DNA of 42,114 nucleotides from Acidobacteriota bacterium (GCA_026708265.1 JAPOVI010000327.1:1-42114); one strand, 5' to 3'. Positions 25,595 to 34,541 are shown, counted from the stretch's first letter. Numbers and translations are program-made. Notes: generated by a model from the sequence alone, not told the origin.

Positions 25595-25632
25595 CCCGCG
25601 CTCGGCCCTGGCTCCCGGCGTGCGGGCCGACC

Positions 25633-27321
25633 TTACGCGACGCCCAGCACCTCGGCGATCGCGTGCCGCATCCACGCGGTCCTCGCGAGATCGAGGGGCT
25701 GCTGGTTGAGCGGCGCGAGATAGTCCCCCGGGCGCTGGGTCTTCATGTCGAGGAACGGATAGAAGGTCTCGAAGTCGTCCGACGCCGTGGCCTCGGCGAT
25801 CTCCCGCATCGCGCGGTCCTTCGTCTCCTTCGGGAGCGGCTTGAGGATCTCGTAGCTGTTCCGGCTCCGCTCCAGCGTCATGGGCAGACGGTCGCGGACG
25901 GCCGCCATGCGTTCCCGGATGAGCCGCCGATACTCCGCTTCGTCGAACCCGGATGGCGCTACCTCCGCGAGGTTCTGCGGGTGGAGGAGGTAGCTCTCGA
26001 TCGAGTAGTACCGGAGCACGAAGAGACGCGGCTGCTCGCGTCGCAGCGTCTCGCGCTCCTCGGAGCCGATGTAGTCGCGATCGAGGAGGCCCCGAAGCTC
26101 CTCGTTGGCCCTGATCTGAAGGCCGACCGCGTTCTTGTTCCGCGAGGCAACGAACAGGAAGTCGGGCAGATCGAGCGCGTTGTAGAGCGGCGCGTCCGTG
26201 TTCTCGCACAGTACCAGCGTCTTGTTCGGGAATACCCGCAACGCGGAGTCCCCGGGCACCGCGATGTCGAAGATCTCCGCCGACTTCGGCGACGGGGTCA
26301 GCACCTGCGGGCGGTCGAAGTCGAGGTCGTCGAAGTCGATGATGGCCGCGTCCGGCGCCTCGGTCGCGTACTCGATGAAGCCGAGCGAGTGGCTCGCGGT
26401 CCAGAGCTGCGAGGAGTCCGGGATCCAGTGCTCGACGACCTCCCGAATGAGGGCGTGCTGGAGACGGGTGTGCAGATGCACATCCAACTCGTCGATGAAG
26501 TAGACGGCGTTCGGGAAGTGCTCGTTGCGGATGAAGAGGTTGAGGAGGACGTTGAACACTTCCTTTTCGCCGCTGCTGAGCAGGTCGTAGTGGATCTCCG
26601 ACGCCCCCTTCCGGAAGCGTATGTCCGGCGGGCGTTCCTCCAGCGCCGCGCTGATCCTCGTCAGGTGCAGTTGCGTCGGGGAATCGTCGCCGAAGATCCG
26701 CGTGAGAGCCGCATTGACCGGATCGACGAACTTCGCCCGCAGTCGACCCGAATCGAACTCCGATTCCCACACCTCGTCCTGGATGCGCTTCGTCATCTCC
26801 GCGACGTCCGCCTCGAACCGCGTGTCCTGGTCGATGTAGCGGCGCGGGCGATCGCGGTCGGCGGCAACGGGCGCGGCGGGCCCGCGTCCGCGGTGCAGCT
26901 CGGGGATCGTCCGCAGCGAGCTGCGACCGTAGAAGGCGGACTTCACGTCCCACTCGGACGGCGAGGCGGCCGCCGGCGACGCATCGGATCGCCGGACCTC
27001 GAAGCCGCCGCCGAAGGAGCACGCTACCGACATGCCGGCGCCGAGGTCCTTCTTGAGGTAGCCGGTGAACCTCGCGTGCTCCTCGCCCTTGTAGAACTCG
27101 TCGCTGAAATCGCCGTCGCTCCAATCGCCGTCGGCCCGCGGCCCCGCGTCGCCCTTGTGGTGCGCGGACAGGTACTCGAACGCGTCGAAGACCGACGACT
27201 TGCCGCTGCCGTTGGCGCCGATCAGCAGCACGAGCTTCGGCGCGCCGGCGCACGACGAAAGGTCGATCGTCAGGTCGGTGAATCGCTTGAAGTTCGCGAG
27301 ACGCAGCCGGGTGACGTTCAT
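25633..27321 (-). CDS. AAA ATPase with C-terminal TOPRIM/DUF4435-like domain (putative defence protein)
   Basis: A 562-residue protein with an SMC/RecF-type ATPase: N-terminal MNVTRLRLANFKRFTDLTID, Walker A GANGSGKS at 35-42, signature LSSGEK at 248-253, Walker B VYFIDELD at 273-280 and the H-loop in TASHS (H311). The C-terminal third resembles DUF4435/TOPRIM nucleases: LVLCENTD with E373, LLDRDY with D414/D416, and VLRYYSIESYLLHP near 435-448. This pairing recalls OLD-type and PARIS (AriA plus AriB) anti-phage systems, here in one short chain. No DNA methylase, Ocr-sensor or other defence gene is adjacent, but a PIN-toxin scrap follows. ATG at 27321 has a GGGGAA site upstream. Domain calls are firm; defence role is inference. 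Confidence 0.85.
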   Translation of the reverse strand: MNVTRLRLANFKRFTDLTIDLSSCAGAPKLVLLIGANGSGKSSVFDAFEYLSAHHKGDAGPRADGDWSDGDFSDEFYKGEEHARFTGYLKKDLGAGMSVACSFGGGFEVRRSDASPAAASPSEWDVKSAFYGRSSLRTIPELHRGRGPAAPVAADRDRPRRYIDQDTRFEADVAEMTKRIQDEVWESEFDSGRLRAKFVDPVNAALTRIFGDDSPTQLHLTRISAALEERPPDIRFRKGASEIHYDLLSSGEKEVFNVLLNLFIRNEHFPNAVYFIDELDVHLHTRLQHALIREVVEHWIPDSSQLWTASHSLGFIEYATEAPDAAIIDFDDLDFDRPQVLTPSPKSAEIFDIAVPGDSALRVFPNKTLVLCENTDAPLYNALDLPDFLFVASRNKNAVGLQIRANEELRGLLDRDYIGSEERETLRREQPRLFVLRYYSIESYLLHPQNLAEVAPSGFDEAEYRRLIRERMAAVRDRLPMTLERSRNSYEILKPLPKETKDRAMREIAEATASDDFETFYPFLDMKTQRPGDYLAPLNQQPLDLARTAWMRHAIAEVLGVA

Positions 27322-27523
27322 TCGACTCGGTTCCCCAAGCTCTCGCGATCGTACACTGGCCCTCGCGGACCGCGGACCGCCCGGAGTCCGCGCCGCAAGA
27401 CGCGGAGCCGGGAGGCGGCGCCGGAATCCGGGACGACCGTTCGGGTATCATCTACCCCAAATTACGTGTGACTGGCGACACGGTTCCGGATTCATGTCAC
27501 ACAGATCCCTGTCGCACAGACCC

Positions 27524-28318
27524 ATGGCGAACCCCATTGCCGCCGGCGACCCGGTGGTCGCCGTCGACGGCCTGACGTTCAGCTACGGCAGCGGCGAGGT
27601 GCTGCACGGCATCTCGTTCGCGGTGCGGCCGGGCGAGGTGGTCGGGCTGCTGGGCCCGAACGGCGCCGGGAAGAGCACGATCATCAGGATCCTGACCGGC
27701 ATCCTGGCGCCGGGCGGCGGGTCGGTGCGGGTGGCCGGCTGCGCGATGCCCGAGGAGGCGACCGAGGCGAAGAAGCGCCTCGGCTACGTGCCGGAGGCGG
27801 CGGGGCTCTTCGAGAGCCTCACGGCAGAGGAATACCTCCAGCTGGTCGGCCGCCTGCAGGAGGTGCCCGAGGACCGGCTGCAGGCGCGCATCGACCGCTT
27901 CCTGACGCAGTTCGGCCTCGCCGAGGACCGGGTCGCGTCGCTCGACACCTACTCCAAGGGAATGCGGCAGAAGGTGCTCCTGAGCGCGGCGCTGCTCCAC
28001 AACCCCGACCTCCTGCTGCTCGACGAGCCGCTCTCGGGCCTGGACGTGAACGCCGGCATCATGGTGCGCGATCTCGTTGGCGCCCTGGCTGCGGAAGGCA
28101 AGGCCGTCCTCTACAGCTCGCACGTCCTCGACGTCGTCGAGCGCGTCTGCGACCGCGCGCTGATCCTCCACGAGGGGCAGGTGATCGCCGACGGCTCGCT
28201 CGACGCGCTGCGGGCGTCGGCCGAGCGGGGCAGTCTCGAGGACGTCTTCCGGCAGTTGACCGGCACCGAGGGGACGGCGAGCGGGGCGGCCGAGATCGTG
28301 GCGGGCCTCCGGCTGTGA
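27524..28318 (+). CDS. ABC transporter ATP-binding protein
   Basis: A 264-residue ABC ATPase of the ABC-2/CcmA-like type. Walker A GPNGAGKST lies at 44-52, the signature is YSKGMRQK at 143-150, Walker B LLLLDEP at 163-169 and the switch histidine H200 in YSSH. The ATG at 27524 matches the start of the decayed copy at 23372; an in-frame ATG at 27494 is possible, and neither has a clear ribosome site. Its last four bases overlap the GTG of the membrane protein that follows, so the two form one transporter. ADOP 2 follows that gene. A TATCAT hexamer at 27446-27451 may be the -10 element. Confidence 0.93.
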   Translation: MANPIAAGDPVVAVDGLTFSYGSGEVLHGISFAVRPGEVVGLLGPNGAGKSTIIRILTGILAPGGGSVRVAGCAMPEEATEAKKRLGYVPEAAGLFESLTAEEYLQLVGRLQEVPEDRLQARIDRFLTQFGLAEDRVASLDTYSKGMRQKVLLSAALLHNPDLLLLDEPLSGLDVNAGIMVRDLVGALAAEGKAVLYSSHVLDVVERVCDRALILHEGQVIADGSLDALRASAERGSLEDVFRQLTGTEGTASGAAEIVAGLRL

Positions 28319-30042
28319 ACGCCGTCGCCGCCTTCGGACGCCGGCTCGTCCGCGGCCCCGCGGGCGCGCGGATCCTCGCGCGGCTGGGCATCGATCCGCA
28401 CCGCTACTGGCTGGTGTACGACCTGTTCGGGACGCTGGGCAGGCGACAGGAAGTGACGCTGCTCGGCTCCGACTACTCCCTGCGAAGCACGGCCCTGCTC
28501 TGGTTCCTCGTCTCCGGCCTGGCGAGCGTGGTGCTCGTCGTCGCCGGCCCCACTCCCGGCGGTTACCTGCTCCTCTTCCTGGGGCTCACCGCCTTCCTGC
28601 TCGCCGTGCACCTGGTCGCCGAGGTGGCGGAGAACCTCGTGAACCCGGTGGCGGAGCTGACGCTGGCGCACCAGCCGATCAGCGCCGGCACCTGGTCGGC
28701 CGCGAAGCTCAGCCATCTGCTCACGGTGGTCGCCTACCTCGTCGGGGGCATCAACGCCGTGCCGGCGGTCTCCGGCACCCTGCTCGACCACGCGGGAGGG
28801 GGCGGCAGGCTCGCGTACCCCGCCGTGCACCTGCTCGCCGCGCTGGGAGTCGGCCTGGTGGTGGCGCTGCTCTGCTGCAGCCTGTTCGGCTGGCTGGTGC
28901 GATTCGTGCCCGTCGGCCGGCTCAAGGCGTTCGCCGCGGTAGCGCAGGCGCTCCCCCTCGTCGCCTTCTGGGGATTCACCTTCGCTCGCAACCCGCCGGG
29001 CCAGGAGCCCGGAACCGGTCAGGAGCCCGGAGCCGGTCAGGAGCCCGCTGCGGCGGCAACGTCGCTGGAGATGCCGGCCGCGCTTCAGACCGCCGTGGAG
29101 GCGATGCCGGGGGGCCTCCGCGGATCGCTCGCGGCGGCGGGGGCGATCGTCGCGGTGGGGGCGGTCGGCCTCGGCCTCCGGGCGCTGTCGAGCCCCCACC
29201 TGCTGCGAGTCGCCGGCTCGATGCGCTCCGGCGTCCGCATGCCCCGGCGGCGGAGACGAAGGTTGCCGGGAGCGGGTCCGTGGGTGGCCCGGCTCGCGGG
29301 CGGTCCGGCGGCCCGCGCCGGGTACGGGTACGTCCGCGCCCTGCTCTTCCGCGACTGGCAGTTCCTGCGCAACACGGGCATGAACGCCGCCGGAATGCTC
29401 GCGCTGATCGTCGTCCTGCCGGTCGTCGGCCGCGAGGTCTCCCCCTTCCGGCCCGGCGACGACTTCGCCCTGGCGCACATGCTGCCCCACGTGCTGGGCC
29501 TGGGCACGATCTTCGCGTGCCGCTTCCTGGCGTTCGGCAACGACCACAAGGGGGCCTGGACCTTCTCGGTCGCGCCCGAGTCGTCCCTGCGCCCGTTCGC
29601 GGCCGGGGTCTACGCGGCGCTCTGGGTCGTGCTGGTGGCCGCGCCGCATCTGGCCCTGCTGCTGCTCTTCGGCTGGTACTGGGGCATGCCCCATGCCGCC
29701 GGTTTCGTCGTGTTCAGCGCCGCCGTCGCCTCCCTCTACCTGGCCGGGGCCCTGCGGCTGACCGACGGGCTCCCCTTCGGCCGCCCGTCGCCCGCGACGC
29801 GCACGAGCGTGCCGATCTGGCTCGGGATTGCAGTCTTCAGCGTGGCGGCCATCGCGGTCGGGATGCAGGTCGTGCTCTTCCGCGCCGCCGTCGCCGTCGC
29901 TGCCGTCACGCTCCTCGTCGCCGCGGCCGCCCACCTGTTGGCTCGCGTGACGCTCGGCGGCCTCGCCTCCCGCATCCGGTCGAGTCTCCACCGCGCGCCG
30001 TCGGGAACGATGTTCCGCTCCGTGGGCGAGCACGAGGACTGA
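28315..30042 (+). CDS. ABC-transporter membrane protein (permease partner)
   Basis: A 575-residue polytopic membrane protein with about a dozen hydrophobic segments and no catalytic motif; it should be the permease of the preceding ATPase. The start is a GTG at 28315 that overlaps the ATPase stop (GTGA). A cytoplasmic or periplasmic linker around residues 229-246 contains three 6-residue repeats (GQEPGT, GQEPGA, GQEPAA), encoded by an 18-base tandem repeat. The family cannot be named with certainty; the transported substrate is unknown. ADOP 2 starts 144 bases downstream and may belong to the same transcript. Confidence 0.8.
   Translation: MNAVAAFGRRLVRGPAGARILARLGIDPHRYWLVYDLFGTLGRRQEVTLLGSDYSLRSTALLWFLVSGLASVVLVVAGPTPGGYLLLFLGLTAFLLAVHLVAEVAENLVNPVAELTLAHQPISAGTWSAAKLSHLLTVVAYLVGGINAVPAVSGTLLDHAGGGGRLAYPAVHLLAALGVGLVVALLCCSLFGWLVRFVPVGRLKAFAAVAQALPLVAFWGFTFARNPPGQEPGTGQEPGAGQEPAAAATSLEMPAALQTAVEAMPGGLRGSLAAAGAIVAVGAVGLGLRALSSPHLLRVAGSMRSGVRMPRRRRRRLPGAGPWVARLAGGPAARAGYGYVRALLFRDWQFLRNTGMNAAGMLALIVVLPVVGREVSPFRPGDDFALAHMLPHVLGLGTIFACRFLAFGNDHKGAWTFSVAPESSLRPFAAGVYAALWVVLVAAPHLALLLLFGWYWGMPHAAGFVVFSAAVASLYLAGALRLTDGLPFGRPSPATRTSVPIWLGIAVFSVAAIAVGMQVVLFRAAVAVAAVTLLVAAAAHLLARVTLGGLASRIRSSLHRAPSGTMFRSVGEHED
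28999..29052 (+). repeat. Three tandem 18-base units inside the permease gene
   Basis: Units at 28999-29016, 29017-29034 and 29035-29052 follow the pattern GGTCAGGAGCCCGGAGCC with few changes, coding for repeated GQEPGx. As 18 is a multiple of three, copy number can change without a frameshift. Confidence 0.85.
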
Positions 30043-30186
30043 GGGCCCGGCGACGGCGGGCGGAGAGCGCCCCGAGTGCCCGGAGCGGCCCCACGTGCCC
30101 CGGCGGGCGATCGGGTGAGGCACGGAACCGCCGCCGGCCCGCGACCGTCATCACGCAAGAACCGGTCGGGACGGGAGGGCAGCGTG

Positions 30187-32658
30187 ATGATGCGGGGTGT
30201 CGACGATCTCGGCCGCGACCTGCGCGACGGCGTCCGGTCGCTCTCCCGGCGGCCGGCGTTCACGGCGGTCGCCGCCCTCTCGCTCGCGCTCGGCATCGGA
30301 GCCAACACGGCCATCTTCAGCCTCGTCAACGCCGTCATCCTCCGCGACTCGCCCATCGAGCGGCCGGAGGAGGTGGTCAACCTCTACCTCCACCAAGCGG
30401 CGTTCGCCTACAGCACGTTCTCCTACCCCGACTTCGAGGACGTCCGCGACGGCACCACCGAGGTGTTCAGCGACATCGCGGGCTCGCAGTTCCTGCCGGC
30501 GCAGATCGACCGCGACGAGAGCGGAGGCGTCGGCATCGTGCCGGCGGAGGCGGTCACCGGCAACTACTTCCCGATGCTGGGGATCGAGGCCGCGGTCGGG
30601 CGCACGCTGCTCCCGAGCGACGACGTCTCGCGCGGCGGGCATCCGGTCGTCATGCTCGACTACCGGTACTGGCAGAGCGCCTTCGGCGGCGACCCGGACG
30701 TGGTCGGGCGCGAGATGCGCGTCGGCGGCCGGACGTATACGGTGGTCGGGGTGGGGCCGCCCGACTACACCGGCACGCTGCGCGGGCTCACGCCGACGTT
30801 CTATGCACCCTTCATGATGGTCGATGAGCTCGTCGGATTCGGCGTGCTCGACTCGCGCGGCAACCACGCGATGTTCGTCAGGGCGCGGCTGCGGCCGGGC
30901 GTCACGCTGCCCGAGGCCGAGACCGCCGTCGGCGCGGTGGCCGCGCAGCTCACCGGGGACCGCATCGAGAACTGGGACCCGGCCGGGCAGTTCGTGCTCC
31001 TGCCGCTCACCGACGTGCTGCTCTTCCCGCCCATCGACGTCTTCATCCGCGCCGCGGCGTGGCTGCTGATGGCGGTCGTCGGGCTCGTGCTGCTCCTGGC
31101 CTGCACCAACCTCGCCAGCTTCCTGCTGGCGCGGGCCCTCGACCGGCGCAAGGAGATCGCGGTGCGCCTGGCGCTCGGCGCCTCGCGAAGGTCCCTGGTG
31201 CGGCGGCTGCTGACCGAGACCACGCTGCTCGGCCTGCTGGCCGGCGGCGCTGGCACCGGGCTCGCGGTCTGGCTGCTCCGCCTGCTGGCCACCGTGGACC
31301 TCCCGCTGCCGATCCCGGTGACGCTCGATCTCCGTCTCGACGGGCGCGTCCTCGCGTTCACGCTCGGCGTCTCGCTCGTGGCCGGCGCCCTGCTGGGCCT
31401 GGTGCCGGCGCTCCAGAGCACCCGCCCGGACGTCTCCGGCGCCCTCCGCAGCGAGAGCGCGGGGGGCGGGCAGCCCGGACAACTCCGCTGGCGCAACGCC
31501 CTGGTCGTCGCGCAGCTCACGATCTCGCTGGTGCTGCTCGTCGGGGCCGGGCTCTTCCTGCGCAGCTTCCAGCAGGTGCAGTCGGTCGACCCCGGCTTCG
31601 GCCGCGAGCCCAGCGCCCTCCTGACCTTCCTGACGCCGGCAACCCGCTTCACGCCCGACGAGGCGCGCGTCTACACGCGGCGCCTGCTCGACCGCTTCCG
31701 CGAGCTGCCCGGCGTCGGCGCGGTCGGCGCCATCAGCAACCTGCACCTGAATCCGCTGAGCACCAGCTCGAGCGACTTCAACGTCGCCGGCTTCGAGCCG
31801 CCGGGCGATCACGGCGCCTTCATCGCGGACCGGGCCGTGGTCGACCCCGAGTTCTTCGCGGCGGCCGGCATCGAGCTCGTCCGTGGCCGCAACTTCGGCG
31901 AGGCCGACCGGCCGGACACGCAGCCCGTCGTCATCATCAGCGAGGCGATGGCCCGGCGCTTCTGGGAGGACGGCGACGCCGTCGGCCGTCTCGTCCTGCG
32001 GCGCGACGAGGAGGATGCCCCCTGGCTCGTCGTCGGCGTGGCGAGCGACGCGAAGGTGCGGACGCTGGGCGAGGCGCCGCGCAACATGGTCTACCTCCCC
32101 TACTCGCAGCAGCTCTCGCGCTCCCTGACGGTCGTGGCGCGGACGTCGACCGACCCGCAGCGGACGGCGCTGGCGCTCCTGGCCGCCGGCCGCGAGGTCG
32201 ATCCCGACCTGTGGGTGTTCGAGACGAAGACGATGGACCGCCACCTGGCGCTGATGCGGCTCCCGCAGCAGCTCTCCGCCTTCGTCCTGTCCGCCTTCGG
32301 AATCCTGGCGCTGGCTCTGGCCGCCATCGGCCTCTACGGCGTGGTCAGCCACGGCGTCTCGCAGCGCACGCAGGAGATCGGCATCCGCATGGCGCTCGGC
32401 GCCGACGGCCCCCGCGTCATCCGGCTGCTCGTCGCGGGCGGCCTCCGGCTGGTGCTGGTCGGCGGCGTGCTCGGACTGGCCCTCGCCTTCGCCGCGGCAC
32501 GCTTGCTGGGCGGGCTGCTGTTCGAGGTCGACACGCTCGACCCGCTGACGTTCGTCGGCGTGCCGCTCGTCCTCGCCGCCGCGGCGCTCCTCGCCGCGTA
32601 CCTTCCGGCCCGCCGCGCCAGCCGGGTGCATCCGGTCACCGCGCTGCGGACCGACTGA
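30187..32658 (+). CDS. ADOP-family ABC permease (FtsX/MacB-like), copy 2
   Basis: An 823-residue ADOP permease with the same layout as copy 1: entry helix near 22-44, periplasmic domain, FtsX block, second entry helix, second periplasmic domain and final FtsX block ending RRASRVHPVTALRTD. ATG at 30187 has GGAGG eight bases upstream; a second ATG follows directly. Like copy 1 it lacks the N-terminal prefix found in copy 3. Unlike most ADOP genes it stands behind an ABC ATPase/permease pair. Residues around 335-465 are coded by the 392 bases identical to copy 1, while the rest has drifted, especially in the periplasmic domains (for example SNLHLNPLSTSSSDFNV against SRLHLNPLSTRTSDFNV). Confidence 0.9.
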   Translation: MMRGVDDLGRDLRDGVRSLSRRPAFTAVAALSLALGIGANTAIFSLVNAVILRDSPIERPEEVVNLYLHQAAFAYSTFSYPDFEDVRDGTTEVFSDIAGSQFLPAQIDRDESGGVGIVPAEAVTGNYFPMLGIEAAVGRTLLPSDDVSRGGHPVVMLDYRYWQSAFGGDPDVVGREMRVGGRTYTVVGVGPPDYTGTLRGLTPTFYAPFMMVDELVGFGVLDSRGNHAMFVRARLRPGVTLPEAETAVGAVAAQLTGDRIENWDPAGQFVLLPLTDVLLFPPIDVFIRAAAWLLMAVVGLVLLLACTNLASFLLARALDRRKEIAVRLALGASRRSLVRRLLTETTLLGLLAGGAGTGLAVWLLRLLATVDLPLPIPVTLDLRLDGRVLAFTLGVSLVAGALLGLVPALQSTRPDVSGALRSESAGGGQPGQLRWRNALVVAQLTISLVLLVGAGLFLRSFQQVQSVDPGFGREPSALLTFLTPATRFTPDEARVYTRRLLDRFRELPGVGAVGAISNLHLNPLSTSSSDFNVAGFEPPGDHGAFIADRAVVDPEFFAAAGIELVRGRNFGEADRPDTQPVVIISEAMARRFWEDGDAVGRLVLRRDEEDAPWLVVGVASDAKVRTLGEAPRNMVYLPYSQQLSRSLTVVARTSTDPQRTALALLAAGREVDPDLWVFETKTMDRHLALMRLPQQLSAFVLSAFGILALALAAIGLYGVVSHGVSQRTQEIGIRMALGADGPRVIRLLVAGGLRLVLVGGVLGLALAFAAARLLGGLLFEVDTLDPLTFVGVPLVLAAAALLAAYLPARRASRVHPVTALRTD
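31190..31581 (+). repeat. 392-base perfect repeat shared with ADOP copy 1
   Basis: Identical to 4155-4546, same strand, about 27 kb apart. At its right end the two genes part at once (TCGGTCGAC here, GCGGTCGAT in copy 1). ADOP 3 is clearly different over the same stretch, so purifying selection alone does not explain the identity. Confidence 0.9.
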
Positions 32659-32740
32659 CGGCCGGCAGCGCGCGGCTCGGCCCCGGCCTTCAGAGACCAC
32701 AGCCTTGCGGCGCCGAGCGTCAGCCAGCTACGCTGACGAC

Positions 32741-33826
32741 ATGGGACTCGATCGGTATGTGACACTCGGTGATTCCGGGCTCCGCGTCAGCCCGTTCTGT
32801 CTCGGCGCGATGACCTTCGGCAAGGACTGGGGCTGGGGCTCGGAAGTGGCCGCGTCGAAGGAGATACTGGCCCGCTACATCGAACTCGGCGGGAACTTCA
32901 TCGACACGGCGAACGCCTACACGAAGGGGCATTCGGAGGCGATCATCGGCGAGTACGTGCGGGACGGCGGTCCCCGGCGCGACCGCCTGGTCATCGCCAC
33001 GAAGTTCTTCGCCAACCTGTACCGCGGCGATCCGAACGGGGGCGGCGCCAGCCGCAAGTCGCTGACGGCCGCCTGTGACGAATCGTTGCGCCGTCTGCGG
33101 ACCGACTACATCGACCTCTACTGGATGCACGCCTGGGACTGGTTCACGCCCATCGAGGAGACGATGCGCGCGCTCGACGACCTGGTGGGGGCCGGCAAGG
33201 TGCGCTACATCGGTTTCTCCGACACGCCCGCGTGGAAGACGACGCAGGCGCAGATGCTGGCGCGCTTCCGGGGCTGGACACCGCTGGTTGCGGTGCAGAT
33301 CGAGTACTCGCTGATCGAACGCACCGTCGAGGCCGAGCTGATCCCCATGGCGCGTGCTCTCGGGATGGGCGTCGCGCCCTGGTCGCCGCTACGCGGCGGC
33401 GCGCTGAGCGGGAAGTACACCCGCGAGAACGCCGGCGCCGCCAGGCCCGGGCGGGGCAGCCGCGTGACGGACGATCTCGACGCGCGGACGTTCGACATCA
33501 TCGACGAGCTGATCCGCATCGCCACGGAGCTCGGCACGACCCCCGCGGCCGTGGCGCTCGCCTGGGTGCAGGGGAAGCCGGGCGTTACCTCGACCATCAT
33601 CGGCGCCCGCACGATGGAGCAGCTCGAGCAGAACGTGGCCGGCCTCGACGTGCAGCTCGCGGCCGAGCACGTGCAGGCCCTCGATCGGTTGTCCGCGCCG
33701 GTCCTGCCGTTCCCGTCCGGGATGATGCAGCGTGCGTCGACCTTCCTGCACGCGGGCGCGACCGTGAACGGGGAGCCGTCCTCGGTCTGGCCCCTGTCGC
33801 CCGCGAGCGACGATGAGCGCTACTGA
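32741..33826 (+). CDS. Aldo/keto reductase
   Basis: A 361-residue NADPH-dependent aldo/keto reductase with the full catalytic tetrad: D55 and Y60 in FIDTANAY, K88 in VIATKFF and H130 in DLYWMHAWD. The TIM-barrel end contains the cofactor motif region STIIGARTMEQLEQN. It probably reduces an aldehyde or ketone in the cytosol; the substrate is not evident. The ATG at 32741 gives the common N-terminus MGLDRYVTLGDSGLRVSPFC although the ribosome site is weak. It starts 82 bases after ADOP 2 and is followed by the Uma2 gene. Confidence 0.93.
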   Translation: MGLDRYVTLGDSGLRVSPFCLGAMTFGKDWGWGSEVAASKEILARYIELGGNFIDTANAYTKGHSEAIIGEYVRDGGPRRDRLVIATKFFANLYRGDPNGGGASRKSLTAACDESLRRLRTDYIDLYWMHAWDWFTPIEETMRALDDLVGAGKVRYIGFSDTPAWKTTQAQMLARFRGWTPLVAVQIEYSLIERTVEAELIPMARALGMGVAPWSPLRGGALSGKYTRENAGAARPGRGSRVTDDLDARTFDIIDELIRIATELGTTPAAVALAWVQGKPGVTSTIIGARTMEQLEQNVAGLDVQLAAEHVQALDRLSAPVLPFPSGMMQRASTFLHAGATVNGEPSSVWPLSPASDDERY

Positions 33827-33850
33827 GTGTCCCAGCCCAGGAGCACGCCC

Positions 33851-34408
33851 ATGGCCACCACGACCCAAGGCGCCGTCAGGCAGACGTACAAGGACTACTG
33901 CGCAACACCCGACGACGAGCGCTACGAGTTGCTCAACGGCGATCTGATGATGGTTCCCGCACCGAACATGAGGCACCAGTCGGTGCTGTTCAGGCTCGCC
34001 CGGAAGCTGGGCGATTTCACCGAAGAACACAGGCTGGGCAAGGTGTACGTCGCACCCTGCGACGTGGTTCTATCGGACACCGAGGTCGTGCAGCCCGACG
34101 TGCTGTTCGTCTCGCGAGCGCGCGAGCACACGCTCACGGACGAGAACGTGCGGGGAGCGCCCGACCTCGTGATCGAGATACTCTCGCCGTCCACCGCCGA
34201 CCGGGACTTGGGCTACAAGCACGACCTGTACGGGAGACACGGCGTGCTCGAGTACTGGATCGTCGATCCGATGGCCGAGACCGTCGCCGTCCACCGGCAA
34301 GAGAACGGGAGGCTCGAACTCGCCGATACCTTCGGTCGCCGGGACACCCTGCAGACGGCGCTGCTCGACGGGCTGCAGCTCGAGCTCGACTACGTCTTTG
34401 CGGGATGA
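33851..34408 (+). CDS. Uma2-family putative restriction-endonuclease-like protein
   Basis: A 185-residue PD-(D/E)xK-fold protein of the Uma2 (DUF820) family. The pattern is complete: E26 in RYELLNGDL, D83 in VVQPDVLFV, E109 in LVIEILSPST and K123 in GYKHDLYGRHGVLEYWIVDP. Uma2 genes are numerous in cyanobacteria and other bacteria and their biological role is not clear. The ATG at 33851 has AGGAG seven bases upstream, a much better start than the frame's earlier codons. It follows the aldo/keto reductase by 24 bases. Confidence 0.92.
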   Translation: MATTTQGAVRQTYKDYCATPDDERYELLNGDLMMVPAPNMRHQSVLFRLARKLGDFTEEHRLGKVYVAPCDVVLSDTEVVQPDVLFVSRAREHTLTDENVRGAPDLVIEILSPSTADRDLGYKHDLYGRHGVLEYWIVDPMAETVAVHRQENGRLELADTFGRRDTLQTALLDGLQLELDYVFAG

Positions 34409-34427
34409 CCAATCCCGACGCTCGCCC

Positions 34428-34454
34428 GGCGCCATCCTGACCTTCCTGACCCCG
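34428..34454 (+). pseudogene. Tiny ADOP gene scar
   Basis: These 27 bases read GAILTFLTP and match, with one mismatch over about 25 bases, the sequence at 36549-36573 in ADOP 3. They lie in non-coding DNA between Uma2 and PadR and look like the last piece of a lost permease gene; chance is possible for so short a match. Confidence 0.4.
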
Positions 34455-34470
34455 CCGTCCGTCACGTGCG

Positions 34471-34505
34471 ACCTATTGACATCCGATAGGTGTGGGCCCT
34501 AGACT
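34471..34505 (+). promoter_or_regulatory. PadR promoter with inverted-repeat operator
   Basis: TTGACA (34476-34481) and TAGACT (34500-34505) are 18 bases apart. ACCTAT (34471-34476) and ATAGGT (34486-34491) form an inverted repeat across the -35 box, a good place for PadR to repress its own operon. Confidence 0.7.
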
Positions 34506-34541
34506 TATGGAAATTCGACAGGTCGTTCCAGGAGCCCAGCC

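Larger units (their letters stand above)
24973..25632. other. Gene-poor region with two gene scraps
   Basis: No intact gene. The part next to the metallopeptidase holds its control region; a TTGTCA (25103-25108) and GATTAT (25082-25087) on the minus strand are a weak promoter candidate with a short 15-base spacer. Further on are a permease scrap (25187-25369, plus) and a PIN-domain scrap (25472-25594, minus), listed separately. Confidence 0.5.

Noticed and set aside
25633..27321. Calling the AAA/TOPRIM protein a PARIS system outright
   Set aside because: It is shorter than AriA plus AriB together and no supporting neighbour is present, so only a resemblance is claimed.
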